Below are positions 9,101 to 17,137 of a stretch of 42,488 nucleotides of DNA, piece by piece. Origin of the DNA: Crocinitomicaceae bacterium (lineage in GTDB: Bacteria; Bacteroidota; Bacteroidia; Flavobacteriales_D; Crocinitomicaceae); NCBI GenBank assembly GCA_022448165.1, contig JAKVAS010000012.1:1-42488 (forward strand). Reading direction: 5' to 3'. Below the pieces are notes generated by a model. The model was not told where the DNA came from. It saw only the letters and a list, made by a program, of their open reading frames with translations, and made no database searches. The position numbers and the translations under genes are program-made. Position 1 is the first letter of the stretch; each line of letters begins with the position of its first letter.

Positions 9101-10408
9101 CAATTGTCCAAACACACCCGCTAAATTAGGTGATGCATGAGAAGTTCCTCCTGGTCCTGGAGATACAATATGCGGTAAAATTCTGCCATCCTTTGCAGGG
9201 CCCCGACTACTAAAACCTGTTAAATCACCATCACTATTTGAAGATCCAACTGCGAAGATATTTTTGGCCATTTTAGCCATTCCCGTAATATTCCCCCATC
9301 CTGCAGTTCCAACGTAACAATTACTACTACCTGAATTTCCAGCTGAATGCGTTATGATCCATTCCGGATTATTACGGATATCTGAATCGTAATTTGCAGA
9401 CGCTGAATTATAGGTTTCACTGCTTCCTGGGCACCCCCAACCATATGAACGATTTGTAATCACAATATCACTTGCTATAACCTCAGCCATTCCTAACCCG
9501 CCAGAATACAAATCAGCACCAAATGCTGTCCCTTGTTTTTGAGGGTCAATATTTCCAGCCTTCGCCATACGAGCCCCAACTCCCGTTTTATGACCTCCAA
9601 CTGTCGTTCCACTTTCATAAGTTCGTACGATTCTACTTCGGTAATTTGGATTTTCTAACGTATCTAAAATTCCACCTTCGTCTACCCCGATGTTTACTCC
9701 TGCACCATTAAAATAATATCCTTTACCATTATTATGCGATATATAAGTGCTCACAATTTGTTCAGATTCGTCCTTGATACCTTCATCTTCAAAAGGGGGC
9801 TCCACGAATTCAATATATTGCACCAATGGATGCTTAGATAACTCAATTAATATTGAAGTCGCAGCCAAAACCCTAGCACTATTATGCTCAATATCAACAC
9901 TCTCAACGGTTAAATCAAATTCACTCAAAATAGAGGTATAGTCCATGCTTTCTGATTGAGACCAAAAAAGAACATTGACCTGAGCATCCTGTTCACTTCC
10001 CGCATATTCAGGAACAATCCCCAGTCGCATATCATCAGACATTTTCCATGTGTTTTCCAGTCTTCCGAGATGACGTACACCAAATGCTTCTAATGTAGAC
10101 AGACTAACATCTGTATTCACTTTTGCCACCCAACAATAATTTGGTATATAGCTAAACAATTCTACACCATTTGCTAATAAATCAATCTTATTCTGATCCG
10201 TTGGTACATCATTAAACTGAATAAATAGAAAAGCTCCATCTTCAAAGACAATTGAAACATCTGTCATAAGTGAAAGATATTCACTCCTCAATTCATCTTG
10301 TAAAACAATTGATTTATTTCCGACATGAATCCTATAATTTCTAGCCCTATTTTGAGCGAATCCAATAGATATTGAACACAAAAAAAAGAATAGTGGTGCA
10401 AGTTTCAT
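6167..10408 (-). CDS. Secreted subtilisin-family (S8) serine protease with MAM, PKD and T9SS sorting domains
   Basis: This 1413-residue multidomain protein has a signal peptide at 1-19 (ends GFAQ). An N-terminal propeptide-like region (~20-205) is followed by the S8 catalytic domain with the triad D243 (VDEGG), H273 (GGHKTGVGA) and S423 (GTSHASP), and the oxyanion asparagine N358 (HSAGNSG). Next come a beta-sandwich like those after large subtilases (~495-620), Fn3-like segments (~620-800), a CARDB-like region (~800-910), a MAM-like domain (~915-1093), a PKD domain (~1097-1180), an Ig-like segment with the QWLDC motif, and a type A T9SS tail beginning YPNPTLND (~1335-1413). It is predicted to be exported through the Sec pathway and T9SS to the surface or medium. 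It stands alone, without a partner. Confidence 0.93.
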   Translation of the reverse strand: MKLAPLFFFLCSISIGFAQNRARNYRIHVGNKSIVLQDELRSEYLSLMTDVSIVFEDGAFLFIQFNDVPTDQNKIDLLANGVELFSYIPNYCWVAKVNTDVSLSTLEAFGVRHLGRLENTWKMSDDMRLGIVPEYAGSEQDAQVNVLFWSQSESMDYTSILSEFDLTVESVDIEHNSARVLAATSILIELSKHPLVQYIEFVEPPFEDEGIKDESEQIVSTYISHNNGKGYYFNGAGVNIGVDEGGILDTLENPNYRSRIVRTYESGTTVGGHKTGVGARMAKAGNIDPQKQGTAFGADLYSGGLGMAEVIASDIVITNRSYGWGCPGSSETYNSASANYDSDIRNNPEWIITHSAGNSGSSNCYVGTAGWGNITGMAKMAKNIFAVGSSNSDGDLTGFSSRGPAKDGRILPHIVSPGPGGTSHASPNLAGVFGQLNHAFRYHYSIPPLAGVLKAIIMNTADDMENPGPDFRTGFGHVNARRAYEVISAGQFTENNISHGGTIQHAITVPVNTKKLKVMVYWVDWEATAGISSRSLVNDIDIELEDPTGTIYQPWVLNPTFDPILLDMPAVRATDTLNNHEQVTIDNPIAGTYQLRVDGTLIPQGPQQYFMTYEFVTDEIVVTHPHGDERFVSGETERLRWDACDSNLMFNISFSNDDGVSWSSIVTGLNPDSRFYDWTVPQDVTNQAKIRVERSTTSGISDTCFNISGLPENLQLVWSCADSSLFIWDEFQNADGYVIYRIIGDYMDSVAYTTDNSIVLHGLSLVESEYISIALIQNGVEGRRVIAIEREPVNLNCNMDDLGALEVISPGANHIPSCMAFDVDVVIKVRNWGVNAVNVVPIAYRLNNGGINLDTVFATIPSGGEYDFTFLVTSNLSLGANVIEAWTQFAGDGVSLNDTIVDTITVYLSASVGPNITEDFDSFTNCSTAWDCELVSCSLQNGWYNIPNGFGDDIDWRTHNGATGSGNTGPSFDHTSGSGKYIYIEGSGPCNNSMASLYSPCIDLTNINTATLSFWYHAWGSSIGELHVDALADGEYFEDIMTPIIGEQGNQWYQKVVDLSQFADRQLIVIIRGSNGGNGWLSDLALDDINISTGPIADYIANQTQLCNNDIVTLSNYSLYGDSYHWSFQPNTVTYEGGTSASSIDPQISFSNPGYYTVQLVASNTVGEDTLTMVDHIYVWEDQPSLMPISICKDDSVIVEVNNNGLSVAYYINGTVDYMGNNGMHYFANAQDGDSIFVAFTVTNSCTLYSDTVEVDIIDVDSGISQSGLQIMASAVGAQYQWLDCLNDNVQIIGETEQIYLPLINGEYAVQVTENGCVDTSDCMLFTTASIPQGNLEKISCYPNPTLNDVTIQFGSIQGFVFVELYSVQGKILKEINFKGVDSMKIDLPNEAGVYLLHVLTENGWGAVRVLKE

Positions 10409-10577
10409 CTTTGAAAATGAGTTTATAAATGGTTAAAAGTTACATAAAGTTACCCATTTATCAACCCTATGAATCTCAAACATTCATCTTTCTCTTGTTT
10501 ATTTCAAAAAAAAAACTCTATGTAACTAAATCCTCGTTAATAATCTACCTGACTATTTACTAAGTCATGCTTTACCA

Positions 10578-11402
10578 TTATTTACGTTCTGCCTTGGTTG
10601 TCGTTTTCTCTTTTTGCCAAAAAGTATATTGCACATCTATCCCTTCAGGAACATAAACCACAATAGGCATTTTACTATTATAGCGCATTAATGAAGCGTG
10701 AGACTTAACATCTTCCAAATGAGTCTTCTGATCAAGACACCCCATACGCGTGCTCAAAACAGAACCATCACCAGTAAATTCATAATACGTGTATCCCCAT
10801 CCTGAAAGGTTCTTATCCAAAAAGCTACCTGATAATGAATGATGGTTACAGTCAACCTCTATTCGTTTTGTAGCTACAACTTCAACTTTGTAATTATCCT
10901 CATCATTCTGTTTATCAAGTGCAATCACGTACCTGTTAAATCCCTCTTTCGGTTCAGGATACATAGAGATATCATGCTCTCCTTGTTTAATGTTAGTCTC
11001 TTCTTTCATTGTATCTAATATTTCAACCAATTCAAAATCATATGGTGAACGGTCAGCCAACATCTCATGATTCATTAACCATTTTCGTAAAACCTTTATC
11101 CTATAGTAAGTCCCTTCCTCGTGCACAAAACCTGCAATCAAATCACACAGAGGTTCCCATTTTTGTATTGATGACAATTCAACTTCTTCAGAAACCTGAA
11201 AACAAGGTAATGATTCTCCAAAAGCACCGAGTGACAAACTTTTTTTCGAATTCACCCAGTAGAAAACCTCTTCTTTCTTCTCATACTTATCCAAACTATT
11301 ATTTTCAGAAGATTCTTTATGAAGAAAACCTTCTTCTCTTGCTTTGTGAAACGCACATCCAAAGAGGATACTTATTAAAATAATTGTATATCCTAATTTC
11401 AT
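10578..11402 (-). CDS. Hypothetical lipoprotein
   Basis: The protein has 274 residues from the MKLGYTIILISILFGC start, which gives a clean lipoprotein signal peptide with the lipobox cysteine in LFGC. A start four codons earlier (11414) is also possible. I do not recognise the rest. It is rich in charged residues and shows a WxNSKKSLSLGAFG segment and repeated acidic/lysine stretches, with no catalytic motif I can name. The C-terminus contains VYVPEGIDVQYTFW and a basic tail. It lies tail-to-head with the subtilase gene (~170 nt) and divergent from the DoxX gene. Surface or periplasmic location is inferred from the lipobox only. Confidence 0.7.
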   Translation of the reverse strand: MKLGYTIILISILFGCAFHKAREEGFLHKESSENNSLDKYEKKEEVFYWVNSKKSLSLGAFGESLPCFQVSEEVELSSIQKWEPLCDLIAGFVHEEGTYYRIKVLRKWLMNHEMLADRSPYDFELVEILDTMKEETNIKQGEHDISMYPEPKEGFNRYVIALDKQNDEDNYKVEVVATKRIEVDCNHHSLSGSFLDKNLSGWGYTYYEFTGDGSVLSTRMGCLDQKTHLEDVKSHASLMRYNSKMPIVVYVPEGIDVQYTFWQKEKTTTKAERK

Positions 11403-11651
11403 AAGTACTGTCATTTTAATTTCATTTGATCACGAACTTACTAGTTCTCTTCTGAATTGGTTCAACCCTCTAAAAGTTTTTCGGTAAGACACCTCTTAGA
11501 AGGGGTGAGCTTCTTTATTCATAATGGTCTCTTTAAGTTTTAGTAAAAAAAGAGGCAAAGAATTATAACCCGAGCTTCAAGTTAATATGCTTTTATATTT
11601 GATTTTTACATTGATAATCAATAACTTATAATATCACCAAAATAATAAGCT

Positions 11652-12077
11652 ATGAAAAACCTTATCAGAACACTTAACAAGTGGGCGAATTCACATATGA
11701 GTTTAACCATGGATTCAATTCGGATGATTCTTGGGATATTTATTTTCATCAAAGGACTTCAATTTGCCTCACAAACAGATCTGTTGGTTGATTTAATTCA
11801 ACCAAATGACCCATCAGCTTCAACTCTTTTCATAGCTCACTATGTGGCCATGGCACACTTTGCAGGAGGTATACTTGTCTTTTTTGGATTAATTACACGT
11901 CTGGTATTATTGATCCAATTACCTATTTTCATCGGAGCTGTTATCATGAACACTATAAATGGAGCAGAATCTGTAATTATGGCTCAAGCAATTTTCGGAC
12001 TTATAGGGTCAATTGTATTCATCTTATATGGATCTGGGCGCTATTCAGTTGATCACAAATTACAAATGGAAATGTAG
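11652..12077 (+). CDS. DoxX-family membrane protein
   Basis: The protein has 141 residues and four hydrophobic segments (about 22-40, 62-82, 86-106, 108-128), the usual DoxX layout, with SIRMILGIFIFIKGLQF early and HFAGGILVFFGLITR in the middle. DoxX proteins are small integral membrane proteins. Some take part in quinone-linked or redox-stress functions, but no specific role can be given here. A -7-like TATATTTG lies at 11594-11601, without a good -33 box. A strong terminator follows, so it is probably transcribed alone. Confidence 0.8.
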   Translation: MKNLIRTLNKWANSHMSLTMDSIRMILGIFIFIKGLQFASQTDLLVDLIQPNDPSASTLFIAHYVAMAHFAGGILVFFGLITRLVLLIQLPIFIGAVIMNTINGAESVIMAQAIFGLIGSIVFILYGSGRYSVDHKLQMEM

Positions 12078-12131
12078 CTTTAAATAACACTTCAAAAAAA
12101 ACTTCTATCAAACTAGTTAGATGATTGCAAG

Positions 12132-12177
12132 TAATAAATTAAAACGACCTTCTATCGGAGGTCGTTTTAATTTATTA
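12132..12177 (+). terminator. Strong intrinsic terminator after the DoxX gene
   Basis: There is a perfect 19-bp inverted repeat with loop TCTATCGG; the GC-rich inner part is ACGACCT / AGGTCGT, flanked by A- and T-rich outer arms. It lies ~55 nt after the DoxX stop. Confidence 0.85.
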
Positions 12178-12474
12178 TAATGTTATAAACCCTAATTCAG
12201 AGAACAAATAAAGCTATACCAATTTTAAGCAATCTAAACTTATTATTTCTTATCCGGACTCACCTTTTTAAACCTTGATGGAATTAACCTCGTCACCCGA
12301 ATTTAACCTCTTTTGAAAAGTGTTCTAAATTCTCTTTTTGAAAAAAAACTCCAAAATATAGAATGTCATTCTCTCATTTCCAATGCTATTTTCCCAATTA
12401 AACGGACATAGTACGTTCTATCTACCCTCTGGTATACTAATTGAGCAATAGACATAGAACCAACGAAATGTACT
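12178..12474 (+). other. Non-coding gap upstream of the PP2C phosphatase gene
   Basis: About 300 nt of AT-rich sequence. I see no ORF, RNA gene, clear consensus promoter or strong repeat in it. The promoter of the downstream phosphatase gene presumably lies here. Confidence 0.5.
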
Positions 12475-14925
12475 ATGTTAAATTCAGAATCAAACGTTAC
12501 CAACCAATTATTATCAAAGTCAAAAGAACTTAATGATTATGCATGGGAATTGAATAGAGAAGATCCTAGAAAAGCCATAAAACTTGCACACGAAGCAGTT
12601 GAAATTGCTGAAAATGAAAATTGCTTAGATCAGATTTATTTTGGATACTATGTAATAGGAACCGCTTCTGTTTGGATATCAAAATACGAGGTTAGCATGA
12701 AAAACCTCTTTAAAGCACTAGAGTATTTCGAGGGAATAAATAACAGAATAATGATTGCGCGTTGTCAATATAGCTTAGGAACTTGCTATTACTATCAATC
12801 TAATTACTCGGATAGTCTTGCATCATACTACAGTTGTTTAGATCATTATTCTGCGTTAAACAATATGATGGGAAAAGCAGAAGCAAAAAACGGTATAGGA
12901 AGTGTTTTTTATGAAACCGAAAATTATCTAGATGCATTAAATGTTCTGAAAGAAAGCTATAGCTTACTTCAGGGTGATGATAATAGCTCTCTTGCCTTAC
13001 GAGTGCTACATGGAATAGGAGAAGTATATCTTCTCTTAAATAGATTCCGCACTGCTAAATACTATTTCGAAAAGGTAATTAAAATGTCAGACAAAGTTGA
13101 AATGAATCAAGTCTTCATATTTTGTCACTATGGCTTGGCCAAAATTGCCAAAAACAATAAAGATGCAGTGAAGGCACATGACCACCTGAAAAAAGCAATT
13201 AACCTTTCTCGCTCAATTGAATTCAAAATAGGTCTTGCAGAATGTTTATTCTTAAAAGCGGAAGTATTGTTAATCGAAAAACATGTTGATTTAGCACTCA
13301 ATTGCTTTGATCAATCCATTGAAATAGCCAGGGAGATTAGTAATTACTCGATTATTGCTAAATATCATGGAAAAATGGCAGATTTCTATGAAGAACGAAA
13401 TGGTTTTAAAAAAGCTAATTTTCATCTCAAAGAATATAAGAAATCAAGTGATACTAATGGTATACAAAAGCATGGTATGCACATGAAAAGTTTGCAAGTC
13501 AAATTGAAAATGGAAAAAGTAGCAAACGAGAACAAAATATATAAGATTAAAAATAAAGAACTAAAGCGAAGATCCGACGACCTAAACAAGTTGAATTCAA
13601 AACTGGAAACAGTGGCTGATCTTGGTCAGGAACTTGCTTCAAAACTTGATTTTGAAGAATTATTGGAACTCATTTCAAGTCATATAAATAAAGTGATGAA
13701 AGTCGACATATTATATGTTGGACTCTTAGACAGAGATAAAAATATCATCTCATTTCCTTTTTATATGCGATCTAATGAACGGATCAACCGCGAAGAAATT
13801 TCAATGGAAAATGAAGGGAAGTTTTCCGTCTGGTGTATTAAAAACGAGCGAGATCTTGTAATCAATGATATGGACAAAGAAGCAACTTCGTATATAATTA
13901 CCTCGGATCTTACGAGTAAATTACCTGCCTCTGTAATGATTGTTTTACTGCGAGTTGAAAACAAAACCATCGGCGTTTTAGGGATTCATAGTTTTGATAG
14001 AAAAGCATTTTCTAATGATAAAGTTTCAGTCGTAAAATCTCTTGGGGCATATGTTTCAATTGCACTTATGAATGCACAGGTTTACAAAAAAATCAATAAT
14101 TTATATTCTCTTCTTGAAATAAAGAACAAGGAGATACTAGACAGTATTAATTATTCTCAACGTTTACAACAAGCTATTTTCCCAAAAAAGAAATTACTCA
14201 ACGAAAAATTTAAGGGATGCTTCATTTTTTATCGCCCAAGAGATATTATTTCAGGAGATTTTTATTGGATGCAGCAGGTAGAAGACAGATTAGCTTTTGC
14301 ATTGGCAGACAGTACAGGACATGGTGTTCCAGGGGCACTTGTAAGTTTAGTATGCTCTAATGCTTTGGATCGATCTGTTAACGAATTAGGATTGACAGAC
14401 CCTTCATTGGTTATAGACAAGGCACGAGAATATGTTGTACAAACGTTCAATAAATCATCTAATGAAGTACGCGATGGTATGGATTTATCTTTCTGCGTAT
14501 TTGAAGGTAACAAGGTGTATTATTCCGGAGCCAATAGTTCCTTGTGGATCGTCAGAAAAAATGAACACATTGTTGATATATGTAATGATGTAGAAATTGC
14601 CATGAGTGGCACAGAACGATCAATCCTTGAGCTGAAAGGAGACAAACAACCGGTGGGCGTTTACGAGAATATGTTCCCTTTTTCTCAAAAAGAACTAGAA
14701 CTTATCGAGGGAGATATTATTTACATGTTTAGCGATGGTTATGCCGATCAATTTGGAGGAAAACAAGGGAAAAAATTAAAACGAATTGCGTTTAAAAAAA
14801 TAATTCTGGAACTAGCCAATAAACCATTCGAAGAACAACAAATTGGTTTTGAAAAACACTTTTTAGATTGGAAGGGAGAATATGATCAAGTAGATGATGT
14901 TTCGATTATCGGGATTTTGTTTTAA
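12475..14925 (+). CDS. TPR-GAF-SpoIIE (PP2C) serine phosphatase, cytoplasmic
   Basis: The protein has 816 residues. Residues ~15-320 are TPR-like helical repeats, ~335-380 a coiled coil, and ~385-540 a GAF domain. Residues ~580-816 are a SpoIIE/RsbU-type PP2C phosphatase with GDFYW (594-598), ADSTGHGVPGA (611-621), DGMDLSF, FSDGYADQFGG and DDVSIIG, i.e. the metal-binding aspartates of the family. There is no signal peptide or membrane helix, unlike many Bacteroidota TPR phosphatases, so it is probably soluble. By family it would dephosphorylate an anti-sigma-factor antagonist or similar switch protein in response to a ligand bound by GAF or a partner bound by TPRs. No STAS or anti-sigma kinase gene is adjacent, so its target is unknown. 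Confidence 0.9.
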   Translation: MLNSESNVTNQLLSKSKELNDYAWELNREDPRKAIKLAHEAVEIAENENCLDQIYFGYYVIGTASVWISKYEVSMKNLFKALEYFEGINNRIMIARCQYSLGTCYYYQSNYSDSLASYYSCLDHYSALNNMMGKAEAKNGIGSVFYETENYLDALNVLKESYSLLQGDDNSSLALRVLHGIGEVYLLLNRFRTAKYYFEKVIKMSDKVEMNQVFIFCHYGLAKIAKNNKDAVKAHDHLKKAINLSRSIEFKIGLAECLFLKAEVLLIEKHVDLALNCFDQSIEIAREISNYSIIAKYHGKMADFYEERNGFKKANFHLKEYKKSSDTNGIQKHGMHMKSLQVKLKMEKVANENKIYKIKNKELKRRSDDLNKLNSKLETVADLGQELASKLDFEELLELISSHINKVMKVDILYVGLLDRDKNIISFPFYMRSNERINREEISMENEGKFSVWCIKNERDLVINDMDKEATSYIITSDLTSKLPASVMIVLLRVENKTIGVLGIHSFDRKAFSNDKVSVVKSLGAYVSIALMNAQVYKKINNLYSLLEIKNKEILDSINYSQRLQQAIFPKKKLLNEKFKGCFIFYRPRDIISGDFYWMQQVEDRLAFALADSTGHGVPGALVSLVCSNALDRSVNELGLTDPSLVIDKAREYVVQTFNKSSNEVRDGMDLSFCVFEGNKVYYSGANSSLWIVRKNEHIVDICNDVEIAMSGTERSILELKGDKQPVGVYENMFPFSQKELELIEGDIIYMFSDGYADQFGGKQGKKLKRIAFKKIILELANKPFEEQQIGFEKHFLDWKGEYDQVDDVSIIGILF

Positions 14926-14941
14926 CCAAAATAAGGAACAA

Positions 14942-14968
14942 AAGCGGCCACCCATTGGATAGCCGCTT
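14942..14968 (+). terminator. Probable terminator after the PP2C phosphatase gene
   Basis: A 7-bp stem AAGCGGC / GCCGCTT with a 13-nt loop lies 17 nt after the phosphatase stop and is followed by a T-rich stretch. It is also close to the 3' end of the convergent gene at 14984, so it may serve both. Confidence 0.6.
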
Positions 14969-14983
14969 GTAGCCTTTATTTTA

Positions 14984-15646
14984 TTAACTTTTAAGGTGTT
15001 GAATCCTATTTCCGTTTTTCCAAACGGACCGAATTAATAATCCATAGAAAACAAGAAGCATCAATAGATTAATCATCCAGAAATAAAACTTCAATTGAGA
15101 TTGCTCATTAATTAAAAAGTTAATAGGAAGAAAGATCACTAAGTTAATTGCGAAAAAAAGAAGAATGATATTGTTCAATCCCAATAAATCCTTCTTTATA
15201 TCTTCTTCCGAATTTAGAACATGTACAATATAACGAACACTCAAAAACACGATTACGAGTGATCCAACCGCTTTGGAATAAGATTGAAACTGCGCTATAT
15301 CGATTGATATAAGATTAGACACTTCCCAAATCATAAATAATAGCCCCACTAATACTAATCCCCAATCTATTATTCCAAACCTGCCAATTAAACACCTGAA
15401 ATAAAGGAATGTAAAGACAATAAGTTCAAAAAAAGCTAGTAATGGCAATAAAAAAATATTGCTTTGTTCATAAAATGATAATAGCCTACTTATGGCATCT
15501 ATTGATAGTGAAAAACCAAAATAGAGTAGAATAATCTTATGACCATTATCTAATCGGTTAAATACATACAACCCTAATAAAAGTCCAACAAGTAACAATA
15601 TTGGTGACAGATAAGTTAATCCCTCAAGTAATGTTAAAAAATTCAT
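14984..15646 (-). CDS. Hypothetical multi-pass membrane protein
   Basis: The protein has 220 residues, with about seven hydrophobic helices running through the chain (for example SPILLLVGLLLGLYVF, LLPLLAFFELIVFTFLYF, INLLMLLVFYGLLI) and a short charged C-terminus. I cannot assign a family. Similar small 6-7 helix proteins occur next to sensor kinases in Bacteroidota, but that is memory, not evidence here. The start lies 7 nt after the stop of the gene at 15654-16286, so the two are almost certainly one operon under the promoter at 16377-16407. Confidence 0.75.
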   Translation of the reverse strand: MNFLTLLEGLTYLSPILLLVGLLLGLYVFNRLDNGHKIILLYFGFSLSIDAISRLLSFYEQSNIFLLPLLAFFELIVFTFLYFRCLIGRFGIIDWGLVLVGLLFMIWEVSNLISIDIAQFQSYSKAVGSLVIVFLSVRYIVHVLNSEEDIKKDLLGLNNIILLFFAINLVIFLPINFLINEQSQLKFYFWMINLLMLLVFYGLLIRSVWKNGNRIQHLKS

Positions 15647-15653
15647 TGAATCA

Positions 15654-16286
15654 TTATATAAGACTCAACAAATAGAATTCATCTAAAGAAGAGGCCGTCC
15701 CACTGGATCCAAATGGAGGCACAGGTCTTGCCAAATCATAAAACCCTATAAAGTTTCCATTCGTTTGGTCTCGTGTGACCAAATCCGCGACGAATGTTGG
15801 ATCATCTCCTTTTAACGCAAAAAACGTTGAATGCTGATTTCCATGTTCAATATCACTCATTGGAACTAGGAAAGATTTATACATTCCAGAACTAGTAGTC
15901 ACTACTGACTCCATCCAAGATTCACTATAATTAGTCCAGTTTCCAATTGAAGTTGAAGCTTCATTTTCTGTAATCGAAGTGTTTTCTTCCTCTGCAGATG
16001 CTCTTTTGGTTATAGGGTCTAGGCGTAAACTTGATGTTTGACAAGCAATAACGCGATTAGCAATTGTTTGCTTAAAAACAATATTATCGTAATAAGCTGG
16101 TATTAAAAAGAAGTACAGTTCATTATTAACAACTCCTGGGTAGACATGTAAATGCTCTCCAATTATTTCAAAATTAGCTGGTATTTCAAACCCATTTTTT
16201 CCTCTAAAAAGATTTTGTAAAGCTGTGGCATTGTTACGAACAACCGACCAGGCTTGCATAGCAGCCGTAATTTCTGATAGTATCAT
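15654..16286 (-). CDS. Hypothetical soluble protein, operon partner of the membrane protein
   Basis: The protein has 210 residues, without a signal peptide or membrane helix. It is not recognised. Visible features are an N-terminal helix (SEITAAMQAWSVV), a hydrophobic/beta-rich middle (HVYPGVVNNELYFFLIPAYY), an acidic Ser/Thr-rich linker (EEENTSITENEAST) and a C-terminal part with GFYDLARPVPPFG. It is the first gene of a two-gene operon. Its promoter is a perfect consensus and its 5' UTR forms a long-range hairpin, so it looks actively and perhaps post-transcriptionally regulated. The function is unknown. Confidence 0.75.
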   Translation of the reverse strand: MILSEITAAMQAWSVVRNNATALQNLFRGKNGFEIPANFEIIGEHLHVYPGVVNNELYFFLIPAYYDNIVFKQTIANRVIACQTSSLRLDPITKRASAEEENTSITENEASTSIGNWTNYSESWMESVVTTSSGMYKSFLVPMSDIEHGNQHSTFFALKGDDPTFVADLVTRDQTNGNFIGFYDLARPVPPFGSSGTASSLDEFYLLSLI

Positions 16287-16301
16287 TGTTTTGTGGTTTT
16301 A

Positions 16302-16366
16302 AGGCACTATATACGCCAACCATGATGTGGAATTTCCCCGAAAATGAATTAATTTAAATAGTGCCT
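16302..16366 (-). promoter_or_regulatory. 5'-UTR stem-loop of the 15.6-16.3 kb operon
   Basis: The arms AGGCACTAT (16302-16310) and ATAGTGCCT (16358-16366) pair perfectly over 9 bp, enclosing ~47 nt that includes GGGGAAATTCC. The stem spans nearly the whole predicted 5' UTR, from the transcription start to ~15 nt before the ATG. It may shield the translation start or protect the mRNA. Confidence 0.5.
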
Positions 16367-16376
16367 AGATTCATAT

Positions 16377-16407
16377 CAAATGTAACATTTTATCATGAAT
16401 CAACAAA
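16377..16407 (-). promoter_or_regulatory. Consensus Bacteroidota promoter for the 15.6-16.3 kb operon
   Basis: On the minus strand TTTG is followed after exactly 19 nt by TACATTTG, matching TTTG-N19-TAnnTTTG in full. The -7 box is identical to that of the DUF2061 promoter. Confidence 0.8.
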
Positions 16408-16509
16408 TGGGATTTTCCTCAACGCCTTGTAATAACCCTGACAAGAATCCCATTGAAATACATCTATATCAAAATAATCTGACCAACCAACAATACACTA
16501 CCCTACTAT

Positions 16510-16917
16510 TTATAACTCATCTATATGAATAAACAGTTCTTCTTTTAACTCTCCTGAAATTTCAGACCAAATATGTAGCAGAAAATCATGAGTGGAGTAA
16601 TTTCCAATATCCAAACTAAATTCTTCAGAGCTTGAGTCAAAAACAAAATTACTTAATGTACCACTCTCAGTGGTAAAGTCATGACTTCCCATATAAATGA
16701 CTGTTTCATTCGTGTCGTTACTAATCAAATCAACATGCAACATCATTGAATCTGTAAAGGTCGCATACCCAGAAAGTCGAATAAAATAATCATCTACTGC
16801 TAAAGAATCATAAGTATCTGAAGACACTTCAAAATTTTGAGAAAAACCGAACGATGATGACAGCAGACATAAGACGAAAAGGTGAAATTTACAATGTATA
16901 CCAAACTTAAATTTCAT
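16510..16917 (-). CDS. Hypothetical secreted protein
   Basis: The protein has 135 residues from the chosen start MKFKFGIHCKFHLFVLCLLSSSFGFSQ, which is a good signal peptide. The frame stays open upstream to an ATG at 16992, but that would bury the signal peptide. The mature ~110 residues look beta-rich (YFIRLSGYATFTDSMMLHVDL, HDFLLHIWSEISG), as in small periplasmic or extracellular beta-sandwich proteins. It shows no sorting domain and no family I recognise. Its near-consensus promoter lies ~115 nt upstream of the chosen start. Confidence 0.65.
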   Translation of the reverse strand: MKFKFGIHCKFHLFVLCLLSSSFGFSQNFEVSSDTYDSLAVDDYFIRLSGYATFTDSMMLHVDLISNDTNETVIYMGSHDFTTESGTLSNFVFDSSSEEFSLDIGNYSTHDFLLHIWSEISGELKEELFIHIDEL

Positions 16918-17030
16918 GGCAGGTACTTTTTTTATAGTGGTTATTAAAATATCGTAAATACCAGAAAAGTCTATGCGTCTCTTGGAGAGCAAAAGGTGAA
17001 TTTTAGGTAGGTACGATTACAATTATTATG

Positions 17031-17061
17031 CAAAAGTAATAACAAGAATTGAACTAACAAT
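17031..17061 (-). promoter_or_regulatory. Near-consensus promoter for the secreted protein gene
   Basis: On the minus strand ATTG is followed after 19 nt by TACTTTTG; there is one mismatch in the -33 box, and the -7 box is perfect. Confidence 0.6.
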
Positions 17062-17137
17062 AATCAAAATTCAAAAAAACTAAAAAGGGTATTTTCCGCA
17101 CAAAACTCAATAGAATCAAACCAAATATTTCACCAAA

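Noticed and set aside
11480-11510. Hairpin CACCTCTT/AAGGGGTG upstream of the DoxX gene, sharing CTTAGAAGGGGT with the cassette arm B
   Set aside because: The shared run is short, outside the conserved cassette order, and not found in arm A, so it is probably chance.
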